Positions 23,173 through 33,955 of a stretch of DNA of 64,000 nucleotides are shown here, in pieces; position 1 is the stretch's first letter, and each line of letters opens with the position of its first letter. The notes below the pieces were generated by a model. The model made no database searches and was not told the DNA's origin. It was given only the letters and a program-made list of their open reading frames with translations. The stretch is taken from assembly GCA_963573385.1 (NCBI GenBank), contig CAUYLG010005183.1, positions 17,614-81,613 on the forward strand, in the 5' to 3' direction. Both the position numbers and the translations under genes were made by a program. The DNA comes from Cacajao melanocephalus (taxonomy: Eukaryota > Chordata > Mammalia > Primates > Pitheciidae).

Positions 23173-23399
23173 ATACTTTAAAGAACACACTTTATACATC
23201 TCTATACAAATGAATCAAGGTATGGCGATCAAGGAGCATCTTAATTGTCAGTGGTCTGCCCCTATTACTAGGTAGAAAAATTGAAAATATGTGGCCCCAG
23301 AGGAAAAAAGTAAGCCAACATTATTTTTAACAGCTACCCCAAAATGGCAGGAATAAAAAGCAATTTAAGGCGAGAATGCTTATGGTTTTGAAAGTTTTG

Positions 23400-23490
23400 A
23401 GACTTTTCTTAGATACTTTAAGTTCTGGGGTACACGTGCAGAACGTGCAGGTTTGTTACATAGGTATACGAGTGCCATGGTGGTCATGCC
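23400..23490 (-). mobile_element. L1 3' end fragment (antisense), short
   Basis: 'actttaagttctggggtaca', 'gtgcagaacgtgcaggtttg' and 'ttacataggtatacgagtgc' are the near-universal antisense L1 3' UTR end. Only about 90 bases are present, so this is a severely 5'-truncated L1 insertion. The 74-codon open frame across it is not a gene. Confidence 0.88.
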
Positions 23491-23804
23491 AGTGTTTGAG
23501 GCTAAACGAGAGAGCAAGACAGCACATGTGCACGCTACAGCTTGATTCACCTTTGGTGACTCTGCACCTGGGAATGAAGTTCACCAGGAATCTGTGGTAG
23601 TGGTTAGGGAGACATCCTAACTTGGCTGCTGGAATAAACTTGGAATATATCATGACTATATAGCAATTGGGAGGGTATAAGAGGGGCATTGTCTGAAGTG
23701 GTCTCTCCCTCAGCTAACTCCTTGGTGTAGCACTCATGTGTCATTGAACACATAAACACTGCCTTGCATTCAATTGTTTCCATGTAGCTGTTTTATTATC
23801 TGTC
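23491..23804. other. Spacer, nothing recognised
   Basis: Unique-looking sequence downstream of the L1 stub; no feature seen. Confidence 0.5.
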
Positions 23805-23807
23805 CCC

Positions 23808-23968
23808 ATGGTTCTCAAAGTTGGTGAAGTACAGCAATTGTGGGAGACACTTATTAAAAGAATAGGTATCTGCTCTCCTCAGAAATTTTTTACACAATCG
23901 TCCTGAGAAAAGGTTCAGACACATGTATTTTTATAAAGCTTTCCTGTGATTCTTGGAATGAACCAAAT
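23808..23968 (+). mobile_element. MER5A-like DNA transposon, decayed
   Basis: 'catggttctcaaagttggtg' is the terminal repeat region, with 'gagacacttattaaaagaat' and 'cctgtgattcttggaatgaac' in order. Confidence 0.6.
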
Positions 23969-23984
23969 GTGAGATTTGTTGCTC

Positions 23985-24098
23985 TTTAAAACCATAAGTC
24001 CATGAGGGTACTTTGTTTCCTAGCCGCTCACAGAGTGCTTCACAGGGAGTGAAATTCAGTAGATACTTGTTGACTGAAGGAGGAAATAAATGGGTATT
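23985..24098 (+). mobile_element. L2 LINE 3' end
   Basis: 'aagtccatgagggtactttg', 'cacagagtgcttcacaggga' and 'cagtagatacttgttgactg' parallel the L2 terminal sequence. Confidence 0.7.
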
Positions 24099-24768
24099 GT
24101 AGCTTCCTTGAGGTCAACAATCATGAAACTTGCCTCCCACAGTGGCAGTAAATAGTGATCAATAACTGTTTACTGATTTATTAGTTTTAAACCTATGTTT
24201 TATTTTTTCTTTTTGTTTAGCTCTGAGCAAACGGCTATGAATTTGCTTGAAGTTTTGTGTTCTAAAAGACCTGATGCCTATGTAGTGAGGTGAGGTGGTG
24301 GGTATAGCATCCAGGAACTGATGTTGAGTAGTTTCAGGAGTTTATTTATCCAAAGTCTGAGAAGAAGACCATTTCCCATATTTTGCAAGTTTATTTTGCT
24401 CTAGTACAGTGAATAATTGTCCTGGGGGGACTAGATGGCATAGGAGAATATTAATCTTAGATTTTCATTTCCTGTAAAATAATTTCCCACTTATTACATT
24501 CAGTGAGAGTACTTTGGGTTTCAGGAAATATGCATATTTTATCACAGCCAGTCCAAATGTATCTGAAACTCAGGAGTCAAGAGGGGCAGGTGCAGGCATT
24601 TAGGTAAGCCAGGAGATGCCAAGGTAGGCTGTGAGAGGACTGAAGGTAGAGGTAGATGGGGTCACCTGGAGTCTCCACACCTTGTGCAGCATTGTCAAAT
24701 TTTAGGCTTGAGCTTTAAAAGAAATTCGTAATAGGAAAGTATTAAAAATTAAAATGACAATAATAATA
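24099..24768. other. Spacer, nothing recognised
   Basis: No gene or repeat clearly recognised; a short (AAT)n run at 24761-24771 precedes a MIR. Confidence 0.5.
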
Positions 24769-24769
24769 A

Positions 24770-24894
24770 TCAATGGCTAGCATTTTTCAAGCTCCTCACT
24801 ATGTACAAGGCAATATACTGAGCTCTTTCACATATCATGTTGTATTACTGATTTTTAGAGAGCCCAGTGAGGTAGTATAGTGTATTATAGGTGA
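24770..24894 (-). mobile_element. MIR SINE (antisense, 3' part)
   Basis: 'tggctagcatttttcaagctc', 'cactatgtacaaggcaatat' and 'cccagtgaggtagtatagtg' are in reverse MIR order. Confidence 0.72.
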
Positions 24895-25235
24895 GAACAT
24901 CTCAATTAAGATCGAGTTTAAGAAAAAAATATTTTCACTCATGGAACAGAAAAGAAGTCCAGAGTAACTTCAGACATGTTAGATTTCAGAGGCTCAAATA
25001 ATGTCACAGTTCCCTTCTCTTACCGGTTACCTTCTCTTCCCTATTACCTTTCTCTATGTGGTGATGAAGGTGGCCCCCAGCAGCTCCAACTTAATGTTCT
25101 TTGAAGATCAAATCCAATGGAAAAGAAGGTTCTTTTCCTACAGAGTCAAGGAAATCCACAATATCATGCTTACTTCTGACATCAACTGCAAAGTTTCAGG
25201 GTCCCTAAGATGACTCTCATTTTCCATAATTCACC
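24895..25235 (+). mobile_element. Degenerate interspersed repeat, same unnamed family as 4680-5120
   Basis: 'tattttcactcatggaacag', 'tctatgtggtgatgaaggtgg' and 'cccccagcagctccaactta' follow the same remembered consensus as the copy at 4680. The right limit abuts an LTR. Confidence 0.45.
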
Positions 25236-25239
25236 AAAA

Positions 25240-25745
25240 TGGCTCACAGCACTCACTGAAATCTGTTATACTCACAGTTACAGTTTCTTACAGTGAAAGC
25301 ATGCATATTAAAATGAATCAATAGAAGATACTCATGGAACGGGTTTAGGAAAGTTCCCCAGACAGAATTCCCAGTTGTCCTCTCCCAATGTAGTCATGGG
25401 CAGGGCTAACTTTCCGAGGAACAGTGTATGACAGTACACACGGAACACTGCCAACCAGGGTATCTTTCCTGAGCCTTGACGTCCAGAATTTTAATTTGGG
25501 GCTCAGTCACAAAGACATAATTGACCACCCTTGTGGCTGACCATTAGTCTCCAGTCCCTCCGGAGGTCAAGCTAATACTACATGGTCCAAAACCTCCATC
25601 ATAAATCACATGATTAGACTGTACAGTTTGGCCCAAAGCCCCTAAGTTTAAAAAAAGAAAAGACACTTGTATCAGTCAGGATATTCCAAGGGCTTTGCAG
25701 TCACCTCCCAGAAGCTGAGGGCAAAAGATACCTTTTTGGGTAAGG
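25240..25745 (-). mobile_element. ERVL-type LTR (MLT2-like), antisense
   Basis: 'caaaatggctcacagcactc' near one end and 'cagtcaggatattccaaggg' near the other, with 'cctccggaggtcaagctaat' and 'aatcacatgattagactgta' between them, follow the reverse MLT2 LTR order. It looks like a solo LTR, with no internal retroviral genes. Divergence is high, so the subfamily is open. Confidence 0.6.
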
Positions 25746-26270
25746 TTAATTCTTTACTAACACTTCCCCAGTGTTCTAATAAAAGCCTGGCCTCCATTGT
25801 GTTCATGGACCCATTCCTGAAGCAATTGCTCTAACACAGAGATGAACATGCTAACGGACTAGGCCTCCGGATGGGGCCATTCACCTTACCCACCACATAG
25901 CACAAGAGCAAGGAATGGTGGTTCTCCCAGAAAACTGGACATTTATCAAGATATTTCAGCAGTAAATAAAATAAGAAGACAGTAGTCTGTTAACTCACGG
26001 AAAGGCTGCGTAGTAAAAATAAAATACTAAATTCCCCTTATTTTGATTTGATGTGCTATCATTAACAAGTCCACAGGAAAATGAACTAAAAGTGACTTAA
26101 TAAGTGCATTTTAAAAAAGAGAGACAGAACCTCTTAAAATATGACATATGTGACTTAGGGAAAAGGGAGAATAATAGCAAGTTGATGAAGAGGCTCTATA
26201 CGTGATCACTTATGCAAATTTCTCTCCAAGAATGAATTTGTCTCATTTCCCTAAGGCAACATGAAAACTC
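25746..26270. other. Spacer, nothing recognised
   Basis: No gene or repeat clearly recognised. Confidence 0.45.
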
Positions 26271-26274
26271 CCTA

Positions 26275-26438
26275 GAGCAGTGGATTCTAAACTTGTAGCG
26301 CATTAGAAATACCTGGGGAGCTTTTAAAATCCTGATGCCCAGGTCACACCCATACCAGTGACATTAGAATGTGTAGGAATGGGATCCACACAACTGTGTT
26401 TTTAAAAGATCCCCAGGAGATTTGGAAACTACTGTAAT
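26275..26438 (+). mobile_element. MER5A DNA transposon, near full length
   Basis: Starts 'gcagtggattctaaacttg'. It contains 'tacctggggagcttttaaaa' and 'cctgatgcccaggtcacacc', and ends 'gatttggaaactactg', matching MER5A end to end. Confidence 0.88.
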
Positions 26439-26559
26439 AGATACTGAAACAACAGCAAACGCTACTAATCTGAATGCTAGTTTCCAATATGACCAAACTT
26501 ACCTAATTAAATGGACACCATTGAATCATCACTGGCAGAAGAACTGCTCTTGAGTCTCA

Positions 26560-27006
<447 letters not shown>

Positions 27007-27110
27007 ACATGGAACTTCTGAAAGAAAGTACATAGAAAGTACCTGGCATAGCAAATGTCAACTTTCTTCCTTATACTACTACCTTTATTGTAAGAGAAAT
27101 AGAAACCCCT
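27007..27110 (+). mobile_element. MIR SINE, right part of the split copy
   Basis: 'agtacctggcatagcaaatg' is the MIR 3' 'gtgcctggcacatagtaa' region; it continues the MIR interrupted at 26718. Confidence 0.65.
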
Positions 27111-27143
27111 TGTCTTTTTTTCCTGCCTTTCAGCCTTTGTTAC

Positions 27144-27172
27144 ATTGGGTTGTTTTGTTTTGTTTTTGACAT
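27144..27172 (+). repeat. (TTTTG)n low-complexity tract
   Basis: Two to three TTTTG units in a T-rich run. Confidence 0.7.
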
Positions 27173-27284
27173 GTCTATGTAGGATTTTTAAAGGTGTATC
27201 TTTATCAATAATGCAAAACTTAAAAGTTGTCCTTGTCAATAAATACGTTTGTTCTCTTAAATATTGGGAACCCCAGAAGGAGTT

Positions 27285-27440
27285 GTCCTATTCATTCAGT
27301 CATTTATCCATACAATATTTGTAAAGTATCTATGACAATATTTCATTAATACTAAAATGCACTCATTTGCAAGATATATCATTATTTTATAGATGAATAA
27401 GAAAGGGAAAAACTCAGCCAATTAAACTATGCCATACCCT
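27285..27440 (-). mobile_element. L2 end and MIR-like remnant (antisense)
   Basis: 'tattcattcagtcatttatcc' then 'aatatttgtaaagtatctat' is the reverse of an L2 tail. 'attattttatagatgaataag' after it resembles an antisense MIR core. Short and decayed. Confidence 0.5.
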
Positions 27441-28299
27441 CAGTTACAAGAGGGATTCCTATTTCAGAAGTCTTAAGCTGAGCAAAGAAATGTACAAAAT
27501 AACATCAGTGAAAAGCAGTCAGTGTGGAATTAATCCTCCGGGATGCTAGGTATAGGACACAAAGTTATACAAGACACTGTTTCAGTCATGGGGGACAGAA
27601 AAGAACCAAGATCCACCATTGGCATCAACCCGCTCACTCCCAAGAAGAGAGTCAACTCCAGTTTCATCCAGAGAAAATTCTTTTTCATGCCCCTTTTAGA
27701 TCATTAAATGTCATACACTGATCACTGTTTCACCTTTGAGAAATACAGTGACCCGTTTAAATGGTCCCATTTTTAAATCACTTTTCTTCAAATAGGGCCA
27801 GTTTTAAATGGCTGTATGTCATCCCACCCATGGATGAGAGTGAAAATGGCTCTCATTATTTCCGCAGATCACATAAGCCATGCTGTAGGAGAGCAGGAGG
27901 GAGAAGGTATAGGAAATTCAATTTGATGATCACATGATCTTTCTTCCCCTGAACCTCCCCATTCAACTGAAGATTTTGTGTCGTGATCCCAAATGGGTCA
28001 AAATACAAGCTTGGAAAAGTTTTCTGAATAGTCTTTCTCTATTCTATATATATTTAATACAGATATGCCCCATTTCTCTTTCCTTACATTGAAGCCTTCT
28101 TGGCCAGAAATGTGCCTAGGTTGGCTAATTTTTTTTAAGTAGTTGGCAAAATATGTCCCCAGGTGGAGGTAAAGTGTTAGGGGAAGATTTTTGGGACAAG
28201 TGTACCATCAGTGATTCTGACTCACCCCATTGAAATGTGATCTTTGTATGTAGCTTGGGGAATTAAATTTTGGTGATAGAAAAATAAAATTCCAAAAAG
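27441..28299. other. Single-copy spacer, nothing recognised
   Basis: No gene or interspersed repeat recognised; short frames only. Confidence 0.5.
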
Positions 28300-29450
28300 A
28301 GAAAGAGAGACTAAAAATAATAGTCTCTTCAAATCCAAATGAGAATTCTACTAACAGCGTCTTGGTGCGCCATGCCAGGCCCATGCTCCAGTCAATAGAG
28401 ATTTTCTTTTGAAGGTAAGCAATTTAGAGAATGAATCTGCTCTGCCGTCTGGTTGGAGGATGGGTGCCAAGGTTAGATCTTTAAGGAAATAATCTTATTA
28501 GTCCCTCTTATTAAGGAAGCCTCTGCACTGAGTAGACTTTGAACCTGCCTGATGAAAAGTAGGTCTTGTCAAACAGCTCACAGCTCCTAGTGAAAAGGTT
28601 GAACTTTGTTGGTTTAGATCATCCAATCCAAATGCAAACATGTTTCTAAGCTTCTGTTTGCATACTCTGGGAGAAAAAAAGACTTCCTCTTTCTCCCAGA
28701 CTCTGACACTAATAGCATTCCCAGGCGATGGCAGCTCCCGTGGAAATTACTAAATCACTGTGTTAGTGGCTCATACAGAAAGGCAAAAGTTTCCAGTGTA
28801 ACTCGAAATGTGAAGCTTCCAATTGTCACTGTTTGGGTCCTTTTATTTCTTTAAATCTTCATTTTTTTTTCTCCTTAACGGATCCTGGTCTTCCCGTTTC
28901 TCCACCGTTACATCCCCGTACTGACCCCATCTGAAAGCTGTAAGGCTGAAATTTTGACAGCTTTGTCATTTTCATAGCTGTGAAGGTTGATGTTAAGCTT
29001 ACAGGGTTATTGCTCTCCAGGAATACTTTACTACATAATCAAGCAGAAAGTCAAGCGAGGTGGAGAGAGAAAAAAAAACTCTAATTAAATCAGAAAGGGC
29101 TGACTTGTGCCCTAAGAAATGCATGCAACTTCAGGGAGAGCCATGCTTGTATCCAAGTGCAACAATTGGCCCCAGTTAGGGGCCGCACTTGTCACAACGG
29201 ACAACAAAGAAATTGCCACTAAAGCAAGCAGCTCCTTGAAGAACTGGCTTCATTCTTTGCTTTTACCCTACCATTAAGGCCCTTCTCAAATCAGATTAAG
29301 GCGCTGTAACACATAGTTTCATTAGAGTAATGGAAAAAGGAGAGCAAGCTCTTTTCTTACATCTGCTCCTTTGGTTCCTGAGATTTGTGGCTTCTGGATA
29401 CCAGCCTGGTATGTAATGCAACAGACAATAGTGGCCACATGGAATGAAAG
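28300..29450. other. Repeat-free block, candidate conserved noncoding sequence
   Basis: No interspersed repeat recognised for over 1.1 kb. It contains factor-like cores: TAATTA at 29082-29087 in 'ctctaattaaatcag', a SOX-like AACAAAG at 29213-29219, and 'aacaattg' at 29161-29168. These are short and occur by chance. Candidate status rests mainly on the lack of repeats and the mixed base composition. Confidence 0.35.
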
Positions 29451-29627
29451 ACACATCTGAGACTTATGCTACTGAGAACAGAATTGAGAAGAGCCTTACT
29501 CCAAATTTTTGCATGATGTGTCCCTGCAAGGAGGAACCAGACACTGTGTAGAATTCTGAGGGTGTAGAATTCTCAGGATTTGCACAAACTGTGCATTTTA
29601 GTTCAGCAAATCCTACCTGAGACCTAC
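29451..29627. other. Left flank of the MST LTR
   Basis: Unique-looking flank. It contains a short direct repeat 'gtagaattct' at about 29549 and 29564, and ends in the target copy 'cctac' (29623-29627). Confidence 0.5.
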
Positions 29628-30034
29628 TGATACAGTTTGGATATGTGTGCCCTCTAATCTCATGTTACATTGTAACCTTCAGTGTTGGAGGTAGGGTCTG
29701 ATGTGAGGTGTTTGAGTCATGGGGATGGATCTCTCATGGCTTGGTGCTGTCCTTGCAATAGTGAGTGCTTGTGAGATCTGGTTGTTTAAGTGTGTGGCAT
29801 GCACACTTCCCTCACTCTCTTTCTTGCTTCTGACCCTACCATGTGATGTGCCAGCTTCCACTTCACCTTCTGCCATGAGTAAAAGCTCCCTGAGGCCTCC
29901 CCAAAAGCCAAGCAGAGGCAGATGCCATGCTTCTTGTACAACCTGCAGAACCATCAGCCACTTAAACCTCTTTTCTTTATAAATTACCCAGTCACAGGCA
30001 TTTCTTTACGGAAATACAAGAACGACCTAATACA
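29628..30034 (+). mobile_element. Solo MaLR LTR (MST type) with intact target duplication
   Basis: A 407-bp LTR starting 'tgatacagtttggatatgtg' and ending 'gacctaataca'. Consensus landmarks are 'gagtcatggggatggatctc', 'cttctgccatgagtaaaagc', 'tgaggcctccccaaaagcc' and 'cttttctttataaattaccc'. The 5-bp repeat 'cctac' flanks it exactly (29623-29627 and 30035-30039). No internal region follows, so this is a solo LTR left by recombination between two LTRs. The open frames inside it are chance. Confidence 0.93.
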
Positions 30035-30105
30035 CCTACTGTGTGCTAACTATCTGGCAAGACATTAATGGTTCAAAGAAGTCATAGATAGAGTTCTGTG
30101 TTTAA

Positions 30106-30234
30106 CCCATTTATGCTAGAGGTTGCAGTTTCTGTGTGTGAAAAATCAGACCTTGGTGATGACCTTGAGCAGTAGGATATAAATAACTCCCATAAGCTTA
30201 GCATTCCAATAATGGAACGTTAGGCATAAATGGG
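30106..30234 (-). mobile_element. MER85, nonautonomous piggyBac element
   Basis: A 129-bp element bounded by TTAA at 30102-30105 and 30235-30238, the hallmark piggyBac target duplication. Terminal inverted repeats start 'cccatttatgc', and the other end reads 'gcataaatggg'. The interior ('ggtgatgaccttgagcag') matches what I remember of MER85. It carries no coding sequence and would have depended on an external transposase. The strand assignment is arbitrary. Confidence 0.88.
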
Positions 30235-30289
30235 TTAATAGGGGTTTAAAAGAGATGAGCAAATACTACATATATAAGGTGGGATCATC

Positions 30290-30830
30290 ATAACTGTAAA
30301 AATTATTGAGCAGCTACTATGTGCAGGTCACTGGTTTAAGTGCTTTGCCGAGAACAACTTATTTAATATAAAGGTTAGACTAATATGCCTGGAGCACATA
30401 GGCAAGGACGTCAGCTCAGCTGTGGAAGGTAGAGGACATGGAACGTTCCCTGCAAAAAGGGATTTAAATGTGTCCTGAAGGATGGATAAGAATTATACCC
30501 TATGTTTAAAAAGTAGAGGAGTGGAAGATAAAACCTCTCTAAATTTAGTAAACTTCATAAATAAAGACTTAAAGTGCACATAAGATGAGATCATCCAAGA
30601 AATGTGGTATTCCTGCAGCACAAAGCAAAGGCAGGTGGTAGGGAAGGGGCTGAAGATGATGGAATGTGATGAAGGCTTTGTCCTGTCGGTGAGGGAGCCG
30701 AGGGAGAATTTTTAAGTCGGGCTGATGTTTAGATTTCCATTTGGAAAGACTAGGGCACTGCTTCTGTCCCTGCTGAAGTAATAATTGTGCAAGTTTGCCT
30801 CATAGACCTGGCTTGAAGACAATCCACCCT
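30290..30830 (-). mobile_element. L2 LINE (antisense), decayed
   Basis: 'ttattgagcagctactatgt' then 'gtgtcctgaaggatggataa', 'gatgaaggctttgtcctgtc' and 'ttggaaagactagggcactg' follow reverse-strand L2 3' UTR order. The first ~70 bases could instead be an antisense MIR. Confidence 0.6.
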
Positions 30831-31379
30831 CCGAGGGCGGCCACTGCCCCTGGAGGGGGATCTGTGTGGAACCCTCAGAATCAGGCATCACAACATTCTA
30901 TTTGTTAACTTAAATGAGAGGAATGAAGATTTTTTGTTTCTTTAATTTATTGGTGAATGCCACTCATGGAAATTTAATGCTTCTGTATCAAATCAAATGC
31001 GCCAGGATTTCTTAGAAAGAGTTGCATCCTTTAAGCACCAGCCTGGAGTGTGTCCCCTGCTGATATCCTTTTATGTCTACGGAAAAGACCCTCCATGGAC
31101 AGTTGGCTGCATCAGATAGTAACTCCTTCTTCGCCAGGCTTGCACGTGAGGATACCTGTGTCTTACACTCACAGGCCAAAGAAAACCATCTTTCTGAGCA
31201 ATGCCTGTCTTTGATGGCCAGGTGATATGATCAAGGGACAAGGCAAATGAGAAAGGCAGTGACAGGGGAGAGGGACAGAAGAGAAGCAATAATATGCTGT
31301 GAACCACAGTGAGGGACCTGACGCCACACGGACTGGTGACCGCATCCCTGGGATTCATTCCACTGAGACTTAGCACTGC

Positions 31380-31398
31380 AAAAAAAAAAAAAAAAAAA
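31380..31398 (+). repeat. A19 homopolymer
   Basis: An uninterrupted run of 19 A with no recognisable SINE or processed copy upstream. Confidence 0.9.
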
Positions 31399-31831
31399 GG
31401 CAGGCTACAGGGCGTAAGAAATATGAAATAATTTATCAGGCCAGAAAGTTAGACTCATTTCCTTTTTAACCATTTTGCTGCAGGTTAAACTTTCCTTCGT
31501 GCTTCTGTAGGGCTGCTGCCGGAAATACAAAGGCTTGCATCCAGCGTTGGAAAGTGCCAGACTTTCCCGGCCACCTTTGCTAGGGGTGGAAGCTCCATTT
31601 CTTGATGAGCAGTGGCTGGGCCTCTGCATTCTGAAGATGTGTGCATCCCAGTTAGTAGAGATGAGGTGAGGTTTTAAGATTGTATGAGTCTCCAAAATAT
31701 TTCTAGCAGTGAAAAAAAGAAGTCAAGCCAATCCAGATGAATGATTTGGAAGGCTTTCAGAGGAAGGGAAAATATTATATGTCTGCACAGGGTTCTGAAA
31801 AAGGGTCCCTTTGCTGAAGAGCTTAAAAGTT

Positions 31832-31834
<3 letters not shown>

Positions 31835-31868
<34 letters not shown>
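31835..31868 (+). repeat. (CA)n microsatellite
   Basis: 17 uninterrupted CA units; likely polymorphic. Confidence 0.97.
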
Positions 31869-31870
<2 letters not shown>

Positions 31871-32900
31871 GGAACTAAGGTCAGCACTGGAAACCACTGT
31901 GCTATGGCAGAAAGAGTGTTGCAGCGTTGGAGGAGCAGGGAGATGTACGTCTGTTGAAAACTTGGGTTTTGCTTCTGGCCTTGCAACTGTAACAGCATTT
32001 TTTCTCCTCTCTCTATTCCCCATACCGTGCCATGATACAAAGCAAACATTCCATTGACAATACGTTGACAAACTGAAGCCTTCAACCACTGGCCCACTCA
32101 GCAGCCTGAGCAAACACAGTTCCAACCTCCCCCCTCCTCTCACTGCATCCCTCACTCTCCAGATCGGGAACAGGCTGTGCCCCTAGTTGATCATTTCAGG
32201 TCTGTGGAGCTTTAATAAGTCCTAACCACAGATCAGCTTTCTAAATTGAGAAAGTGATGAATTTTTAAATCCTTGAACCTGTGCTGTAATCATCTTTCCA
32301 CCATCCTACATATTACAATGCAGGGAGGCAACAGATGTGTTTTCTTATGGCTCTGGCAACATGAAATATTGATAGGGTTGGGAGCGTGGACTTGGTGTTG
32401 AGGTTCGTCTGCAGTGAAGGTAGCGGTTTTCATCCCAGCTTCTCGTTGTCCACCTTTCTTTTCTGACACGTAAGACATGAAGAAAGCCCCAAACCCGTGA
32501 TACCCAAGGCGAGTTCAATGAAAGCTCTTAAAAAGCTGTGCAACGAAATCTGTCTAAAAAGGTCTTTATCAGTCTCCAGGGGCCTATTGCTAATGCAGCT
32601 AATACACGTTTGATCTATACAGATGATTTTTCCTTTGTCCTCAAGGGGATCTCTACAAACACTTTGGGTTTACATGATGCCAAGCCCAAGTAGCCTGTTG
32701 GAAAATAAATAGCATTTTAACACATTCAAGCATCAGTCCCCAGGATGAAAAGTAGCACATAGGCTCTTCTCTGAGTTGTCTAGCTGGGCTATAGGACATA
32801 ATGAAAACTTCATTTTTAGAACATTTCTTTTTCTGGTGACATTTCACTCAGAGGCACTGCATTCTGAAGGGGAAAAGGCACAAAGTAGACACTCTGATTC

Positions 32901-32935
32901 AAAAAAAAAAAAAAGAAAGAAAGAAAGAAAGAAAA
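32901..32935 (+). repeat. A-run with (GAAA)n microsatellite
   Basis: A14 followed by about five GAAA units. Confidence 0.92.
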
Positions 32936-33784
32936 GCAATAAAGCAAAAAAGAATAAAATTTTATCTAGGACAGTATTTCCAAATGCACATATGGGTGCC
33001 ATGTGCCAATTTGTGTGGTGCAAGTATGCGAGATATCCTTAAGAGGCACATGGTTGAATTTTTTATTTTTAGAAAAGTTTTAATATTTATTTCTTGTAAT
33101 ATATTTTAGGAGATATATATTACATACATCTAGAGAGAGATATCTATATAAATGTAGCCATGTATAGCTAGCACATCCAAGCTGTGATTTTTTGGATATT
33201 ATTAACTAAGATGAAAGTAAAGTCAGAAACAATAAGTCAATTTGCAGAAAAATATTAAGGAAAGAATTGAAAACTAGACGGAACTGTAGCTCCAGCAGCT
33301 GTCAGGAAGGACTGTATAGAACAAATACTCAGAAGGTGTGAGGGAATGGCTAACGTGGGAAACGCTGATGGAGAGAAATGCCCCACATGTTAATAGAGGA
33401 GGCGGAGCCAGCTCTGCCCTGGTCAGTGGGGATGAGTGTGACTCTACCTCCCCTGGAATACCTGTCTGCCTACAGAGACGTCAACCACAGCAGAGTCCCT
33501 GTGGCTTCTGTACACAGTTCTCTGTTGTCTGAAGTTGTGTTTTATTTGTGGTTTTAAGCAGAACATCACACATGTTCATGGTGCCTCAATCTGACATGTC
33601 ATATTAACCCTTTTACACGATCTGCATAAGGCAGGATGCTGCAGGTCACTCAGGATACGTGCCTTTCAGAGAAGGGTTCCTCTCAAAAGAGTGGACTCTG
33701 ACCTGGACTCAAGTGAAAGGAGAGAATTTGTAACTATCCCATAATATATCTGAGCCCATGATAGAAAGATGATAGCAGCTCCTA

Positions 33785-33955
33785 GCTACCAAGTCTTCAG
33801 TATCTTCCGGAAATGACATATTAAATCTAACCCTCAGAGGGGCTAAGTGAACCAAGCACCATTTATTCTCCTCGTTGTATTTATGGGGAGGCTGAAGTCA
33901 GAGACTTACACAACTAAGAAGAGATTCAAATCCAATTGTGTCTGAACAAGAGGTT
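33785..33955 (-). mobile_element. MIR SINE (antisense), decayed
   Basis: 'tttattctcctcgttgtatt', 'ggggaggctgaagtcagaga', 'cacaactaagaagagattcaa' and 'atccaattgtgtctgaac' are a degenerate reverse MIR. Confidence 0.6.

Larger units (their letters stand above)
30831..33784. other. Single-copy spacer with simple repeats
   Basis: About 2.95 kb in which I recognise only simple repeats (A19 at 31380-31398, CA at 31835-31868, GAAA at 32901-32935, AT-rich 33100-33150). The antisense frames over 31674-32155 read through the CA array, giving poly Cys-Val, and are not genes. Confidence 0.5.

Noticed and set aside
31000..31398. Processed pseudogene ending in the A19 run
   Set aside because: I recognise no parent gene in the sequence before the A-run and no target duplication around it.
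31674..32155. Antisense frames with long Cys-Val runs
   Set aside because: They are the CA microsatellite at 31835-31868 translated.
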